From NCBI RefSeq assembly GCF_000711885.1, contig NZ_KL543995.1, positions 306,010 through 370,009 of the forward strand: a DNA stretch of 64,000 bases, read 5' to 3'. The position numbers and the translations under genes are program-made. Below are positions 1-8,811 of this stretch, piece by piece; the stretch's first letter is position 1, and every line of letters starts with the position of its first letter. Source of the stretch: Chromobacterium haemolyticum DSM 19808 (GTDB lineage: Bacteria; Pseudomonadota; Gammaproteobacteria; Burkholderiales; Chromobacteriaceae). The notes beneath the pieces are model-generated. The model searched no databases. It worked only from the letters and a program-made list of their open reading frames with translations, and was not told the origin of the DNA.

Positions 1-93
1 TCATACAATTTCACTCTGAAATAAAACGCCGCCCCATGCCAAGGGATGCGGCGCGTGCGCTACAATTATTTCTTTTGATTGTTGGTTTGCATC

Positions 94-501
94 ATGGACA
101 AGCCGCGGTATCCGATCAGCGAGCGCGAAGTGGAATTCAGCGCGATGCGCGCGCAAGGCGCGGGCGGGCAAAACGTCAACAAAGTGTCGTCGGCGGTGCA
201 TCTGCGCTTCGACGTGCGGGCCTCCTCCCTGCCGGAATGGCTGCGGGAGCGGCTGCTGGCCTTGCCGGATCAGCGCCTGAACAAAGAGGGCGTGCTGGTG
301 ATCAAGGCCCAGCAGCACCGCACCCAGGAGTTGAACCGCGCGGATGCGCTTCAGCGCCTGCAAGCCTGGGTCGACGCCGCCAGCCACACTCCCAAGGCGC
401 GCCGCGCCACCAAACCCACTTACGGCTCCAAGCAGCGCCGGCTGGCCGGCAAGACGCGGCGCGGCGAAGTCAAGTCCCTGCGCGGCAAGGTGGATCTGTA
501 G
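94..501 (+). CDS. arfB: Alternative ribosome-rescue factor / peptidyl-tRNA hydrolase ArfB (YaeJ)
   Basis: This 135-residue protein has the release-factor-like catalytic GGQ loop in the context AQGAGGQNVNK near residue 25, followed by a basic C-terminal tail (RRATKP, KQRRLAGKTRRGE) of the kind that ArfB inserts into the empty mRNA channel. Known family role: hydrolysis of peptidyl-tRNA on ribosomes stalled without a stop codon. The length matches the family, and there are no codon-recognition domains as in RF1/RF2. I chose the ATG at 94; in-frame TTG codons at 79 and 82 would add five residues. No clear Shine-Dalgarno precedes either. It stands alone, followed by a chemoreceptor gene. Confidence 0.93.
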   Translation: MDKPRYPISEREVEFSAMRAQGAGGQNVNKVSSAVHLRFDVRASSLPEWLRERLLALPDQRLNKEGVLVIKAQQHRTQELNRADALQRLQAWVDAASHTPKARRATKPTYGSKQRRLAGKTRRGEVKSLRGKVDL

Positions 502-584
502 CCGGCCGCAACGGCTTCGGCGGAATCTTGGGAATGTATTAGTGTTAATGCTATAGACATGAGCGCTAAGGCAAGGGGACCGCT

Positions 585-2207
585 ATGCAAGGCTTGACGA
601 TTCGGGTGCAGCTGCAGCTGCTGGCTTTCGGCGTAGTGGTATCCTGCCTGCTGATCGGCGCGGTTGGCTACCAAAGTACGGTGCACTTGGTGCGCAGTAT
701 CAATGAATTGCTGGACAGCCAGGGCGAGGTGCGGCGACAGATGGATGCCGACATGATGCACGACGCGGTGCACGGCGATGTTCTGGCGCTGATGTTGGCG
801 CAGAAAAATGGCGATCGCGCCGCGCTGGCCGAAATCCGCAAGGACGTGGACGAGCACAGCAAGCGTTTTCTCGGTGCGATGAAGGAAAACCAGGACAAGA
901 TCAGCGATCCCGAGGCCCGTTCCTTGCTGCAGCAAATTCTGCCGGTGGTGGAACGCTATACCGGAGCGGCCGCCGCCATCGTAGCCGCTGGTTTTGACCA
1001 GCCGGAGCAGGCCGCGGCCAAGCTGAAGGACTTCCAGCAGGATTTCGCGCTGCTGGAGGACAAGATGGAAAAACTGGCTGACGCCATCGACAGCGGTTCG
1101 CGCCGGCAGAATGACAGCACGGTGGCGCAGGTGGGCGTGGCCGCCGTGATAATCATTGTGGCGGCGGTGGCCGCGGCTTTGCTGATGGCCCTGCTGTGCT
1201 GGTGGGTGGCGCGATCGGTGCTGCCGCCTATCGAGCGTTTCAAGGATACGGCACAACGTATCGAACGCAGCGGCGATTTATCCATCCGCGCTCATGTGGG
1301 GCGGCGTAATGAGCTGGGTGCCGCCATTGGAGAATTCAATACCCTGATGGACACCCTACAGGGCATTGTGGGCAAAGTGGGCCAGACTTCAGGCGCGCTT
1401 GGGGAGTCGGTCGACGAGATCGCCCAACTCACCCAAAGCGTGGAACAGGCCAGCCGTTTGCAAACCGATTCGGCGCAGTCCATGGCCGGCGCCATTCAGC
1501 AACTAGCCGACCATCTGGCCAGCGTGGCCGAGCATGCCGACAGCACTTTGCGCATCGCCGGCGAAGTGGGGCAATGCTCAAGCGAAGGCAGCAAGGCGGT
1601 GCAGCAGACCGTGGGCAATATTGGCAACCTGGCCGAAACCATTCATCACAGCGCTAACAGTGTGCAATTGCTGGAGGGCGACATCCGCAAGATAGGGGGC
1701 ATGGTGGACGCAATCCGCGGTATTGCCGATCAGACCAACCTTTTGGCCTTGAACGCGGCCATCGAAGCCGCGCGCGCAGGCGAATCCGGCCGCGGCTTCG
1801 CCGTGGTGGCGGACGAGGTGCGCGCGCTGGCGGAGCGCACCGCACAGGCGACGGCGGACATAGTCAACGTCATTTCCCAGTTGCAGGCCACCTCGGAGCA
1901 AGTGGTCAGCAGCATGGAAAACGGTGTGGGCCAGGTGGAGCAGGGCGTGGAACTGGTGAAGCAGCTGGGCGGCATGGTGGACCAGATCGGCAGCCAGGCC
2001 GGCGTAGCGGAGGAGCGCATCCGCAATATCTCCCGGCTGCTGGATAACCAGAAGGCGGCCGGGGCGCAGATCCTGGCCAACGTCGACGAAGTAACCCAGC
2101 ACGCCGGCATTACCAGCCGTTCGGTGGGACAAGTGCAAGACGAATTGGTGCAACTGCGCGGCCATTTCGGCGAGCTGAGCGAATCCATCCGCCATATGCG
2201 GGTGTGA
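585..2207 (+). CDS. Methyl-accepting chemotaxis protein
   Basis: This 540-residue transmembrane chemoreceptor starts with a short cytoplasmic segment and a hydrophobic helix (about residues 11-30). A periplasmic, largely helical sensor domain of about 150 residues follows, then a second membrane helix rich in V, A, I and L (about 184-210), a HAMP linker (VLPPIERF onward) and a long cytoplasmic coiled coil. The signalling hairpin tip is recognisable as the [18 protein letters not shown] stretch followed by [12 protein letters not shown]. No C-terminal CheR-binding pentapeptide is visible. The ligand cannot be told from sequence. GGGGA lies 6-10 bases upstream of the ATG. It has no che genes next to it, so it is an orphan receptor. 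Confidence 0.95.
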   Translation: MQGLTIRVQLQLLAFGVVVSCLLIGAVGYQSTVHLVRSINELLDSQGEVRRQMDADMMHDAVHGDVLALMLAQKNGDRAALAEIRKDVDEHSKRFLGAMKENQDKISDPEARSLLQQILPVVERYTGAAAAIVAAGFDQPEQAAAKLKDFQQDFALLEDKMEKLADAIDSGSRRQNDSTVAQVGVAAVIIIVAAVAAALLMALLCWWVARSVLPPIERFKDTAQRIERSGDLSIRAHVGRRNELGAAIGEFNTLMDTLQGIVGKVGQTSGALGESVDEIAQLTQSVEQASRLQTDSAQSMAGAIQQLADHLASVAEHADSTLRIAGEVGQCSSEGSKAVQQTVGNIGNLAETIHHSANSVQLLEGDIRKIGGMVDAIRGIADQTNLLALNAAIEAARAGESGRGFAVVADEVRALAERTAQATADIVNVISQLQATSEQVVSSMENGVGQVEQGVELVKQLGGMVDQIGSQAGVAEERIRNISRLLDNQKAAGAQILANVDEVTQHAGITSRSVGQVQDELVQLRGHFGELSESIRHMRV

Positions 2208-2282
2208 GCGGTTTGGCCGCTGCCGCCTGCGCGGGTAGAATGCGCAGTTTTCGGCACGCGGAAGCGATGTGAGGATACGGCC

Positions 2283-2489
2283 ATGGCCAAGAAGCAAAAA
2301 CAAGACGAGTTGGACGAGGAAACCCGCGCGCTGCTGGAATGGTGCGCCGAGGTGGAGACTCACCTGGTGGCGGCCGGCGCCACCGTGGCGGAGGCGCAGG
2401 AGCATATCGAGGAACAGGCGGAGTGGTACACCGATCAGTACTACGATGGCCTGAGCCCGGAAGAGGCGGCGCGGGCGGCGCTGAAATGA
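2283..2489 (+). CDS. Small acidic protein of unknown function (68 aa)
   Basis: I do not recognise a family. The protein is short, charged and predicted helical, with a lysine-rich start and many acidic residues, and carries the motif EQAEWYTDQYYDGLSPEEAA near the C-terminus. It is supported as real by a GAGG Shine-Dalgarno eight bases before the ATG and by an ATGA overlap with the downstream exonuclease gene, which implies translational coupling. A TAGAAT hexamer at 2236-2241 could be its -10 element. It may be an accessory of the exonuclease, but that is only inferred from the overlap. Confidence 0.75.
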   Translation: MAKKQKQDELDEETRALLEWCAEVETHLVAAGATVAEAQEHIEEQAEWYTDQYYDGLSPEEAARAALK

Positions 2490-3097
2490 GTAGACGCATC
2501 GCCGTCATCGACTTCGAAACCAATGGCGCGTCTCCGGGGCGCGATTGCCGCGCCACCGAAATCGGCGTGGCGCTGCTGGAGGACGGCCGCATCGTCGGCC
2601 GCTATCAAAGCCTGATCAACGCCGGCGTGTGGATTCCGCCGATGATCGAGCGCCTGACAGGCATCAGCAACGCGATGTTGCGCGACGCGCCGCCGCCGGC
2701 GGTAGCGATGGCCGAAGCGGCGCGCTTCGTCGGCGACACGCCGCTGGCCGCTCACAACGCCAGTTTCGACCGCAAGTTTTGGGATTACGAGCTGTCCCAA
2801 CTGGGTCTGGCACGCAAGCAGGACTTCGCTTGCACCCTGTTGTTGTCGCGCCGGGTGCTGCCGCAGGCGCCGGACCACAAGCTGGGTACTTTGGCGCGCT
2901 GGCTGAGCTTGCCGGACACCGGCCGTGCCCACCGCGCGCTGGCCGACGCGGAAATGGCCGCGCAACTGTTGTGCCATTTGCAGGGCGAGCTCAGCCGCCG
3001 CTACGGCGCGCGGCTGGCCGATCACAGCCAATTGTGCGGCATGCAGAAGATCAGCGCCGCCAAGATAAGTCAGTACTTGCAGGCCCAGGCTGGCTGA
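2486..3097 (+). CDS. DEDDh-family 3'-5' exonuclease (DnaQ-like)
   Basis: This 203-residue protein has the three exonuclease motifs of the DnaQ superfamily. Exo I is DFETNG with the following TEIG near the N-terminus, Exo II is HNASFDRKF in the middle, and Exo III is HRALADAE with the catalytic His and Asp of the DEDDh subtype. The acidic residues bind two metal ions for 3'-5' hydrolysis. The ATG at 2486 overlaps the preceding stop (ATGA), which fixes the start. It is shorter than DnaQ epsilon and lacks a polymerase-binding tail, so it is probably a stand-alone repair or RNA-processing exonuclease. Its stop codon TGA lies in the terminal CTGAG of a dispersed repeat. Confidence 0.88.
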   Translation: MSRRIAVIDFETNGASPGRDCRATEIGVALLEDGRIVGRYQSLINAGVWIPPMIERLTGISNAMLRDAPPPAVAMAEAARFVGDTPLAAHNASFDRKFWDYELSQLGLARKQDFACTLLLSRRVLPQAPDHKLGTLARWLSLPDTGRAHRALADAEMAAQLLCHLQGELSRRYGARLADHSQLCGMQKISAAKISQYLQAQAG

Positions 3098-3150
3098 GAA
3101 CCAGTTTTTGATCTGCCGCGCTTCGCGGTCACGCGACAGAGTGAACACCG
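3094..3150 (+). repeat. Dispersed palindromic element, copy A (truncated)
   Basis: The sequence begins CTGAGAACCAG and continues GATCTGCCGCGCTTCG, closely matching the left end of the full copy at 47823. Similarity fades after about 57 bp and no right end is found, so this is a remnant. The TGA inside its first five bases is the stop codon of the exonuclease gene. Confidence 0.65.
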
Positions 3151-3165
3151 CCTTTAAATGTCTTG

Positions 3166-4098
3166 TCATGTATCGTTGCCGGCCGCGCCGACGCCAAAAG
3201 CGGGCCTGGCCGAGAACCAGTCCAGCGCGCGTTCACGCAGCGCGGCAATGGCCGGCGTCTCCGCCCGCTCGCGCAGGCAGGCCAGCACAATGCGTTGCTC
3301 CGGCAGCGGTTCGGCGATGGGCCGCAGCGTCAGCGGCCGGCCGTCGTAACTGTGGTCTCCGCTGGGCCGGGTGTAAGCGATGGCCACGCCCAGACCGTGG
3401 GCCACCATGCCGCGCTGTAGTTCAAAACTGCGGACCGACTCCAGCCGTGCCGGTCGCAACCCGTGCATGCGCAGCAAGTCCAGAAAGTGCGGGCCGCTGT
3501 GCGCCTGTTCGGTCAGCAGCAGCGGCCATTCGCACAGCTCCTTCAACATCACCTTTTCGGCCTGCGCCAGCGGGTGGTCAACCGCCAGCAGCGCGTGGGG
3601 CGCCAGCGTGCGCAGTTCGGTCAAGGCCAGCGTGGGCGGCAGCGCCAGATCATAGCTGATGGCGGCGTCCAGCCCGCCCTGAAGCAGCTGTGGACCGATC
3701 AGGTCGAACCCGCATTCACGCACCTCCACGCGTAGAGAGGGGTGACGTTCGCGCAGCGCGCGCAACACAGGCGGCAAGCAGTAGGGCGCCAAGTCCTCGA
3801 AGCAGCCTAGCGCCAACTCCCCGGCCAGCGCGTCCGCGCCATTGGCCAGCCCCTCCAGCGCCATTGCGGCTTCCACGGTCCGTCGCGCTTGCGTCAAGGC
3901 CTGCCTGCCAAACGGCGTCGTCGCCATTCCGGCGCCGCGGGTGCGGACAAACAGCGCTTGTCCCAGGATGTTTTCCAGCTCGCCAACGGCGGCGGACACG
4001 GCAGGTTGAGACACGTTCAGCCTCTCGGCCGCCGCGCTGATGCCGCCGTGGCGGGCCACGGCCAGCGCGTAGCGCAATTGGCGCAGGGTCAACTTCAT
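3166..4098 (-). CDS. LysR-family transcriptional regulator
   Basis: This 310-residue protein has an N-terminal winged helix-turn-helix (residues 1-60, with ISAAAERLNVSQPAVSAAVG as the recognition region) and a C-terminal periplasmic-binding-protein-like co-inducer domain. The N-terminal MKLTLRQLRYALAVARHGG is typical of the family. It is divergent from the phytanoyl-CoA dioxygenase-like gene at 4329, the usual arrangement for a LysR regulator and its target, so that gene is the likely target. The roughly 230-bp divergent region also contains a dispersed repeat. The inducer is unknown. Confidence 0.92.
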   Translation of the reverse strand: MKLTLRQLRYALAVARHGGISAAAERLNVSQPAVSAAVGELENILGQALFVRTRGAGMATTPFGRQALTQARRTVEAAMALEGLANGADALAGELALGCFEDLAPYCLPPVLRALRERHPSLRVEVRECGFDLIGPQLLQGGLDAAISYDLALPPTLALTELRTLAPHALLAVDHPLAQAEKVMLKELCEWPLLLTEQAHSGPHFLDLLRMHGLRPARLESVRSFELQRGMVAHGLGVAIAYTRPSGDHSYDGRPLTLRPIAEPLPEQRIVLACLRERAETPAIAALRERALDWFSARPAFGVGAAGNDT

Positions 4099-4199
4099 CG
4101 CTTTTTCCGAGGAGGATAATCAAAACATATTATTTTATTTTGGCATGGGTTTGCGGCGATAGTGAGGACAAGCGCCCGCAGCGGCGGCGCCCACACGCA

Positions 4200-4312
4200 T
4201 TAGAGCCTGTTCAACGTTTCGCGAGCGAGGGCGAGACAAGGCGAGAACGAGCGAAAATGAGCTTGTACTCGCCGTGCAACGCTTCACGAGGCGCGACAGA
4301 CTTTGAACCCTG
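4200..4312 (+). repeat. Dispersed palindromic element, copy B (inside the dioxygenase leader)
   Basis: The copy runs from TTAGAGCCTGTTCAACG to GACTTTGAACCC and is in reverse orientation relative to the copy at 33193. Its reverse complement reproduces that copy's arms, including CGCGCCTCGTGAAGCG and GCGAGTACAAGCTC, with about 35 bp missing from the centre. It lies between the divergent promoter area and the Shine-Dalgarno of the gene at 4329, so it will be transcribed as part of that mRNA's 5' leader. Confidence 0.8.
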
Positions 4313-4328
4313 GAAAGAGGAGAACGCC

Positions 4329-5138
4329 ATGCTTGCCTGTCCCGAGATTTCCGCCGCCGACATCGCCGCCTTCCAGCGCGACGGCGCGGTTTGCCTGCGC
4401 GGCCTGTTCCGCGATTGGGTCGATGTCATCGCCGCCGGCATCGAGCGCAATTTGCGCGCTCCGGGGCCGTACGCCGGCAATGTGGTGGCCGCCGGCGAGC
4501 CGGGCTCCTTCTTTGAGGACTATTGCAACTGGCGGCGGGTTCCTGAATTCCAGGCGGTGGTCACGGAATCCCCGGCCGCGGCCGGCGCCGCCGCGCTGAT
4601 GCGTTCGGCCACCGCGCAATTCTTCCATGAACATGTGCTGGTCAAAGAGCCGGGCACGCACAAACCCACGCCTTGGCATCAGGACATCCCGTATTACTTT
4701 GTCGACGGCGAGCAGACTGTCAGTTTCTGGATTCCGGTGGACCCGGTGAGCGAGGCGACGTTGCGCTTGATCGCCGGTTCGCACCGCTGGCAGGAGTGGG
4801 TGCGGCCGCTGCGCTGGAAAGATGAATCCAGTTTTTATCAAGGCGACGCGCGCCGATATCGAGACGCGCCTGACCCGGATCGCGAGCCGGGCATGGAGGT
4901 GCTGGAATGGGCTTTGGAACCCGGCGACGCGGTGCTGTTCGACTTCCGCACTGTGCACGGCGCGCGGGGCAATCCCGGCGGCGGTAGGCGGCGAGCCTTG
5001 TCATTGCGCTGGCTGGGCGACGATGCGCGCTACGTCGAGCGTCCGGGCCGCACCTCGCCGCCTTATCCGGATCATGGCATGCAGCCGGGCCAGCGGCTGT
5101 GCGAGGATTGGTTTCCGGTGTTGTGGCCGGCGGCCTAG
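4329..5138 (+). CDS. Phytanoyl-CoA dioxygenase (PhyH) family oxygenase
   Basis: This 269-residue protein is an Fe(II)/2-oxoglutarate-dependent oxygenase of the PhyH type. The iron-binding HxD is seen in TPWHQDIPYYF (about residue 117), the distal histidine in RTVHGARGNP (about 211), and the 2-oxoglutarate-binding arginine in the RRRALSLRW stretch after it. The N-terminal half is helical, as in PhyH proteins. I chose the ATG at 4329 because AGGAG lies just upstream; an in-frame ATG further upstream would translate the repeat. The substrate is not predictable. It is divergent from a LysR gene. Its TAG stop forms a CTAG palindrome shared with the convergent acetyltransferase gene. Confidence 0.88.
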   Translation: MLACPEISAADIAAFQRDGAVCLRGLFRDWVDVIAAGIERNLRAPGPYAGNVVAAGEPGSFFEDYCNWRRVPEFQAVVTESPAAAGAAALMRSATAQFFHEHVLVKEPGTHKPTPWHQDIPYYFVDGEQTVSFWIPVDPVSEATLRLIAGSHRWQEWVRPLRWKDESSFYQGDARRYRDAPDPDREPGMEVLEWALEPGDAVLFDFRTVHGARGNPGGGRRRALSLRWLGDDARYVERPGRTSPPYPDHGMQPGQRLCEDWFPVLWPAA

Positions 5139-5623
5139 GCCGGGCTGGCGCTCCAGCGCATCAGGAATTCGTCGTCGGCGTGTTGGATGTCGACAAATCC
5201 CAGGCGCAGGTAGAGCCGCCGCGCCGGGTTGCGCTCCAGCACGCGGAGTTCCAAAGCGGCTCCGGCGTGTTCAGCCTCGCGCTGCAAGCCGCGTAGTAAT
5301 TGTGAGCCCAGGCCGTGGCCTTGCCGGTCCGGCAGTAGTTGCAGCTGGATCAACTGCCAGGCGGCAGGGTGGCGCGCGACTTTGAGCAGGCCTATGTCCC
5401 GCTCGCCCTCCATGATGATTTGGGCATGTCGGAGGCCGTAGTGGATGCGACTCAGGTGCGCGTCTTCATCGCTGGGCATGTTCGCCGCTTGCAGGTGCGG
5501 GCCCATACTGGCGCGGCGCAGAGCTAGGAGGAAGGCGAGGTCCGCGAGCTGGGCAGGGCGTAAGGTGGTGGGCTGGCCCAGAGTTTCGCTCCTGAAGTCG
5601 GCTGGACGTGGGTGGTGGAGCAT
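5135..5623 (-). CDS. GNAT-family N-acetyltransferase
   Basis: This 162-residue protein has the GNAT fold. Motif A, the acetyl-CoA pyrophosphate loop, is visible as LLPDRQGHGLGSQLLRGL (Q/RxxGxG/A type), followed by ELRVLERNPARRLYLRLGF, the characteristic motif B. The acceptor is unknown. The gene is convergent with the dioxygenase: both stop codons are read from one CTAG tetramer at 5135-5138. Start choice is uncertain because there is no strong Shine-Dalgarno; internal ATGs exist but would cut the first beta strand. Confidence 0.88.
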   Translation of the reverse strand: MLHHPRPADFRSETLGQPTTLRPAQLADLAFLLALRRASMGPHLQAANMPSDEDAHLSRIHYGLRHAQIIMEGERDIGLLKVARHPAAWQLIQLQLLPDRQGHGLGSQLLRGLQREAEHAGAALELRVLERNPARRLYLRLGFVDIQHADDEFLMRWSASPA

Positions 5624-5646
5624 GGCTTCATTGCTTAGCGCCAGCT

Positions 5647-5673
5647 AAAACGGCCCGCGTTGGCGGGCCGTTT
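5647..5673 (-). terminator. Rho-independent terminator of trpE
   Basis: On the minus strand a near-perfect hairpin (AAACGGCCCGC, loop caac, GCGGGCCGTTTT) directly follows the trpE stop codon and ends in a short T run. Confidence 0.8.
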
Positions 5674-5676
5674 GGC

Positions 5677-7140
5677 TCAGGCGTCCAGCCCCTGCTGGGC
5701 CAACGCCGCGGCGCGCAGCACCGCGCGCGCCTTGTTCTGGGTTTCCTGCCACTCCATTTCCGGCGAGGAATCGGCGACGATGCCGGCGCCGGCTTGCACG
5801 TAGAGCATGCGGTTCTTCAACACCGCGGTGCGGATGGCGATGCACAGGTCCATGTCGCCGTTGAAGCCGAGATAGCCAACCGCGCCGCCGTAGATGCCGC
5901 GCTTGCTGGGTTCGAACTGATCGATGATTTCCATCGCCCGCACCTTGGGCGCGCCGGACAGGGTTCCCGCCGGAAAAGTGGCCTTGAGCACATCGATGTT
6001 CGACACTTCCGGACCAACCTTGCCTTCCACGCTGGACACGATGTGCATCACGTGGGAATAGCGTTCGATAGCCATATTGTCGGTGACGCGCACGCTGCCG
6101 GTGGCGGCGACGCGGCCCACGTCGTTGCGGCCCAGGTCCATCAGCATCACATGCTCGGCGATTTCCTTGGGGTCGGCCAGCAGCTCCGCGGCCAGCGCCT
6201 CGTCCTGCTCGCGGGTCTGACCGCGCGGGCGAGTGCCGGCTATAGGACGCACGGTGACGGTGTCTTGCTCGCGGCGGACCAGGATTTCCGGCGAGGCGCC
6301 CACCACATGGAAGTCGTCGAAATGATAAAGAAACATATAGGGCGATGGGTTCAGGCTGCGCAGCGCGCGGTAGAGGCTGAGCGGGGACTCCGCGAACGGC
6401 ATCTGCATGCGCTGCGACAAAACCACCTGCATGATGTCGCCGTCCTGAATGTAGCGCTTGCAGGCGGACACCGCGTCCTTGAAGGCCTGTTCGCCGTATT
6501 CGGACGCCGATTGCGTGCTTTGGCCGGGCAAGGACAAGGGCGCCTCCAGCGGCGCGCGCAGGCGTGCGCGCAGTTGCGCCAGCCGCGCTTCGGCTTTGAG
6601 CAGAGCGTTGGGCACTTCCGGGTCGGCGTAGACGATCAGATAAAGCTTGCCGGACAGGTTGTCCACCACCGCCAACTCCTCTGACACCATCAGCAGCATG
6701 TCCGGCGTGCCTATGGTATCGGGCTTGCTGGTCTCCGCCAGGCGTTTTTCGATATGGCGGATGGTGTCGTAGCCGAAATAGCCCACCAGGCCGCCGGTGA
6801 AGCGCGGCAGGCCGGGTTGAGGCGGGGTGTGGAAGCGTTGTTGGAAGGCTTCAATGAAGGCTAGCGGGTCGCCGTTGTGGCGCTCGATGACCTTGTCGCC
6901 GTATTCCACCTGTACCTGCTGGCCGCTGACCCGCAGCCGGGTGGTGGACGGCAGGCCGATGAAGGAATAGCGGCCGAAGCGTTCGCCGCCGACGACGGAT
7001 TCCAACAGATAGGAATAGGGTTGGTTGGCCAGCTTCAGATAGACCGACATCGGGGTGTCGAGGTCGGCGAACAATTCCAGACTGACCGGGATGCGGTTGT
7101 AGCCGGCGGCGGCCAGGCGGTTGAATTCTTCATGGGTCAT
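5677..7140 (-). CDS. trpE: Anthranilate synthase component I
   Basis: This 487-residue enzyme makes anthranilate from chorismate with TrpG-supplied ammonia, the first committed step of tryptophan synthesis. The N-terminal domain has the LLES element that binds the feedback inhibitor tryptophan ([10 protein letters not shown]). The C-terminal chorismate-binding domain has [19 protein letters not shown] and [13 protein letters not shown] chose the ATG at 7140 ([18 protein letters not shown], after AGGAC) over an in-frame ATG 26 codons upstream, which would add an unconserved tail. It is the last gene of an rpe-SDR-gph-trpE group; gph-trpE linkage is common in proteobacteria. No trpG adjoins. 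I see no Trp-rich leader peptide. Confidence 0.96.
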   Translation of the reverse strand: MTHEEFNRLAAAGYNRIPVSLELFADLDTPMSVYLKLANQPYSYLLESVVGGERFGRYSFIGLPSTTRLRVSGQQVQVEYGDKVIERHNGDPLAFIEAFQQRFHTPPQPGLPRFTGGLVGYFGYDTIRHIEKRLAETSKPDTIGTPDMLLMVSEELAVVDNLSGKLYLIVYADPEVPNALLKAEARLAQLRARLRAPLEAPLSLPGQSTQSASEYGEQAFKDAVSACKRYIQDGDIMQVVLSQRMQMPFAESPLSLYRALRSLNPSPYMFLYHFDDFHVVGASPEILVRREQDTVTVRPIAGTRPRGQTREQDEALAAELLADPKEIAEHVMLMDLGRNDVGRVAATGSVRVTDNMAIERYSHVMHIVSSVEGKVGPEVSNIDVLKATFPAGTLSGAPKVRAMEIIDQFEPSKRGIYGGAVGYLGFNGDMDLCIAIRTAVLKNRMLYVQAGAGIVADSSPEMEWQETQNKARAVLRAAALAQQGLDA

Positions 7141-7278
7141 GGCGGGTCCTGCGTTTTTGTGGTCGTGGTGAGGTCGAATGCGGCTTGTTAAACAGGCATT
7201 GAGCGACGCCATCGGCATCCACGCCGGTATCCTTGCTTTTTCATGAAGACGTCATCCATAAAAGAAATTATCAGCTGA

Positions 7279-7947
7279 TCAGCTATTCTTCATCAAATCG
7301 TATAGTTCGGCAATATTAGCCACTATCAAATCGGCGCCCAGGCTCGCCGCGTCGGCGTAGCCGTAGCTGACGGCGATGGCGGCGCAGCCGCCGTTGCGAG
7401 CGGCCAGCACATCGTTGGCGGAGTCGCCCACCATCGCCATCTGCTCCGGTGAGATGCCCAGTACCTGGCATACATGTTGCAGCGGCAGCGCCGACGGTTT
7501 CTTTTCCGCCAGGGTGTCGCCGCCGATGACCAGACTGAAGTGGTCGCGCAGGCCAAGCTGCTCCAGCAACGGCAGCGCCAGCCGCTCGGATTTGTTGGTC
7601 ACCACCGCCAGCGGCAGTTGCAGCGCGCGCAGCAGGCCCAGGCCCTCGCTAACGCCGGGGTAGACGGTGGTGCGGTCGCTCAGGTGTTCGCGGTAGTACT
7701 GGATGAAGAAAACATAGCCGCGCTCCCACAGCGCGGCATCGGCCTGGCCGTCGCGTTCATTGGTCAGCGCGCGGTGGACCAGGCTGGCGATGCCGTCGCC
7801 GACATGTTCTTGAATGCGCAGGGCCGGCAGCGGCGGCAGGTCCAGGTGCTCACGCATGGCGTTGGCGGCGGCGGCCAGATCGGGGATGGAATCTACCAGG
7901 GTGCCGTCCAGATCGAAGGCGACGGCTTTGATGTGTTTCAGGTTCAT
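7279..7947 (-). CDS. gph: Phosphoglycolate phosphatase
   Basis: This 222-residue HAD hydrolase removes phosphate from 2-phosphoglycolate, a product of DNA 3'-end repair and oxygenase side reactions. It shows HAD motif I with the nucleophile Asp (AFDLDGTLVDS), motif II (VVTNKSE), motif III lysine (AEKKPSALP) and motif IV (MVGDSANDV). The helical cap lies between motifs I and II, as in the Gph subfamily. The ATG at 7947 places motif I about ten residues in; the longer in-frame start is unlikely. The stop codon lies in a perfect 12-bp palindrome (AGCTGATCAGCT, 7272-7283). Confidence 0.95.
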   Translation of the reverse strand: MNLKHIKAVAFDLDGTLVDSIPDLAAAANAMREHLDLPPLPALRIQEHVGDGIASLVHRALTNERDGQADAALWERGYVFFIQYYREHLSDRTTVYPGVSEGLGLLRALQLPLAVVTNKSERLALPLLEQLGLRDHFSLVIGGDTLAEKKPSALPLQHVCQVLGISPEQMAMVGDSANDVLAARNGGCAAIAVSYGYADAASLGADLIVANIAELYDLMKNS

Positions 7948-8026
7948 ATGCGTTTCAGTGCGGCGGCCTTGGCCGCTGTTTGGTGCTTGCCGCGCGCGTT
8001 TGCGCGCGGCAGATCGTGAGCAGGTT

Positions 8027-8782
8027 TTAGCCCAGGTTGCGGATGTCCACCACGGCTTGCAGGCCAAAGGCCGGCGACAGCAGGTGGTCGACGATGCGGC
8101 GCGCTGCGGCGGCCGGGGTGCTCAGTTCGCCGTCCGCTTTCAGCGCGTCGAAACGCGCTTTTTGCGGAAACTGTTTGGCGTCGCTGTCGCGGATGCTGGC
8201 CTGCATGTCGGTGTCCACCACGCCGGGGTAGAGCGAGACGATTTGCGCGGCATTGTCCTGGCCGGCCTGCTCCGCGGTCACGCTGCGGCTGAAGTGGTCC
8301 AGCCCGGCCTTGGTGGTGCAATACACGCTCCAGCCCGGATAGGGCTTGGCGGCGGCGCCGGAGGAAATGTTGAGGATGCGGCGGCGAGCTTTAAGGCTGG
8401 CGCTGGCGCGCAGCAGCGCGTCGGTGGCCAGCATCGGCGCCGCCAGGTTGATCGCCAAGGCGCGTACCACGTCCTCGGCCGGGTAATGGCCGGCTTGGGC
8501 AATGGGGGTGGCCACGCCGGCGTTGTTGATCAGGTTGAGGCTGGCGCAATCGGCCGGTTTCAGTTGTTCCACCGCGGCGGCGATGGCCGGGGCCACCGCG
8601 GCGGCGTCGGAGAGATCGACGTCAAGGGCGATCAGGCGTTCCGGATAGCGGCGCGCCAGCGGGGCCAGCGCGTCCACGGCGCCGCGCGCCAGGCCGGCGA
8701 CGCGGTAGCCGTCGGCAAGCAGGGCTTCGGTCAACGCCAAGCCTAGGCCGCGGGAGGCGCCGGTCACGATGAAGGCATGCAT
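8027..8782 (-). CDS. Short-chain dehydrogenase/reductase (sepiapterin/benzil reductase-like)
   Basis: This 251-residue Rossmann-fold oxidoreductase has the cofactor loop TGASRGLG at the N-terminus, NNAG in the middle, and the catalytic Ser...YxxxK (ISSG, then YCTTKAG). The overall pattern, including the C-terminal region, resembles the benzil reductase/sepiapterin reductase branch, which is NADPH-dependent. The physiological substrate is unknown. AGGAG precedes the ATG. It sits between rpe and gph, so it is probably co-transcribed with them, but its role in that operon is unclear. Confidence 0.9.
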   Translation of the reverse strand: MHAFIVTGASRGLGLALTEALLADGYRVAGLARGAVDALAPLARRYPERLIALDVDLSDAAAVAPAIAAAVEQLKPADCASLNLINNAGVATPIAQAGHYPAEDVVRALAINLAAPMLATDALLRASASLKARRRILNISSGAAAKPYPGWSVYCTTKAGLDHFSRSVTAEQAGQDNAAQIVSLYPGVVDTDMQASIRDSDAKQFPQKARFDALKADGELSTPAAAARRIVDHLLSPAFGLQAVVDIRNLG

Positions 8783-8811
8783 ATTCTGTGCTCCTGGGAA
8801 GGGGGCCGGCT

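Noticed and set aside
1-93. Hairpin CGCCGC...GCGGCG at about 25-52 as a terminator or regulatory RNA
   Set aside because: Its T run is on the minus strand, where no gene precedes it, and the window edge prevents judging what lies to the left.
7141-7278. Possible trp leader peptide and attenuator before trpE
   Set aside because: The only short frame there has a single Trp codon, no tandem Trp run, no clear Shine-Dalgarno and no terminator/antiterminator pair before the trpE start.
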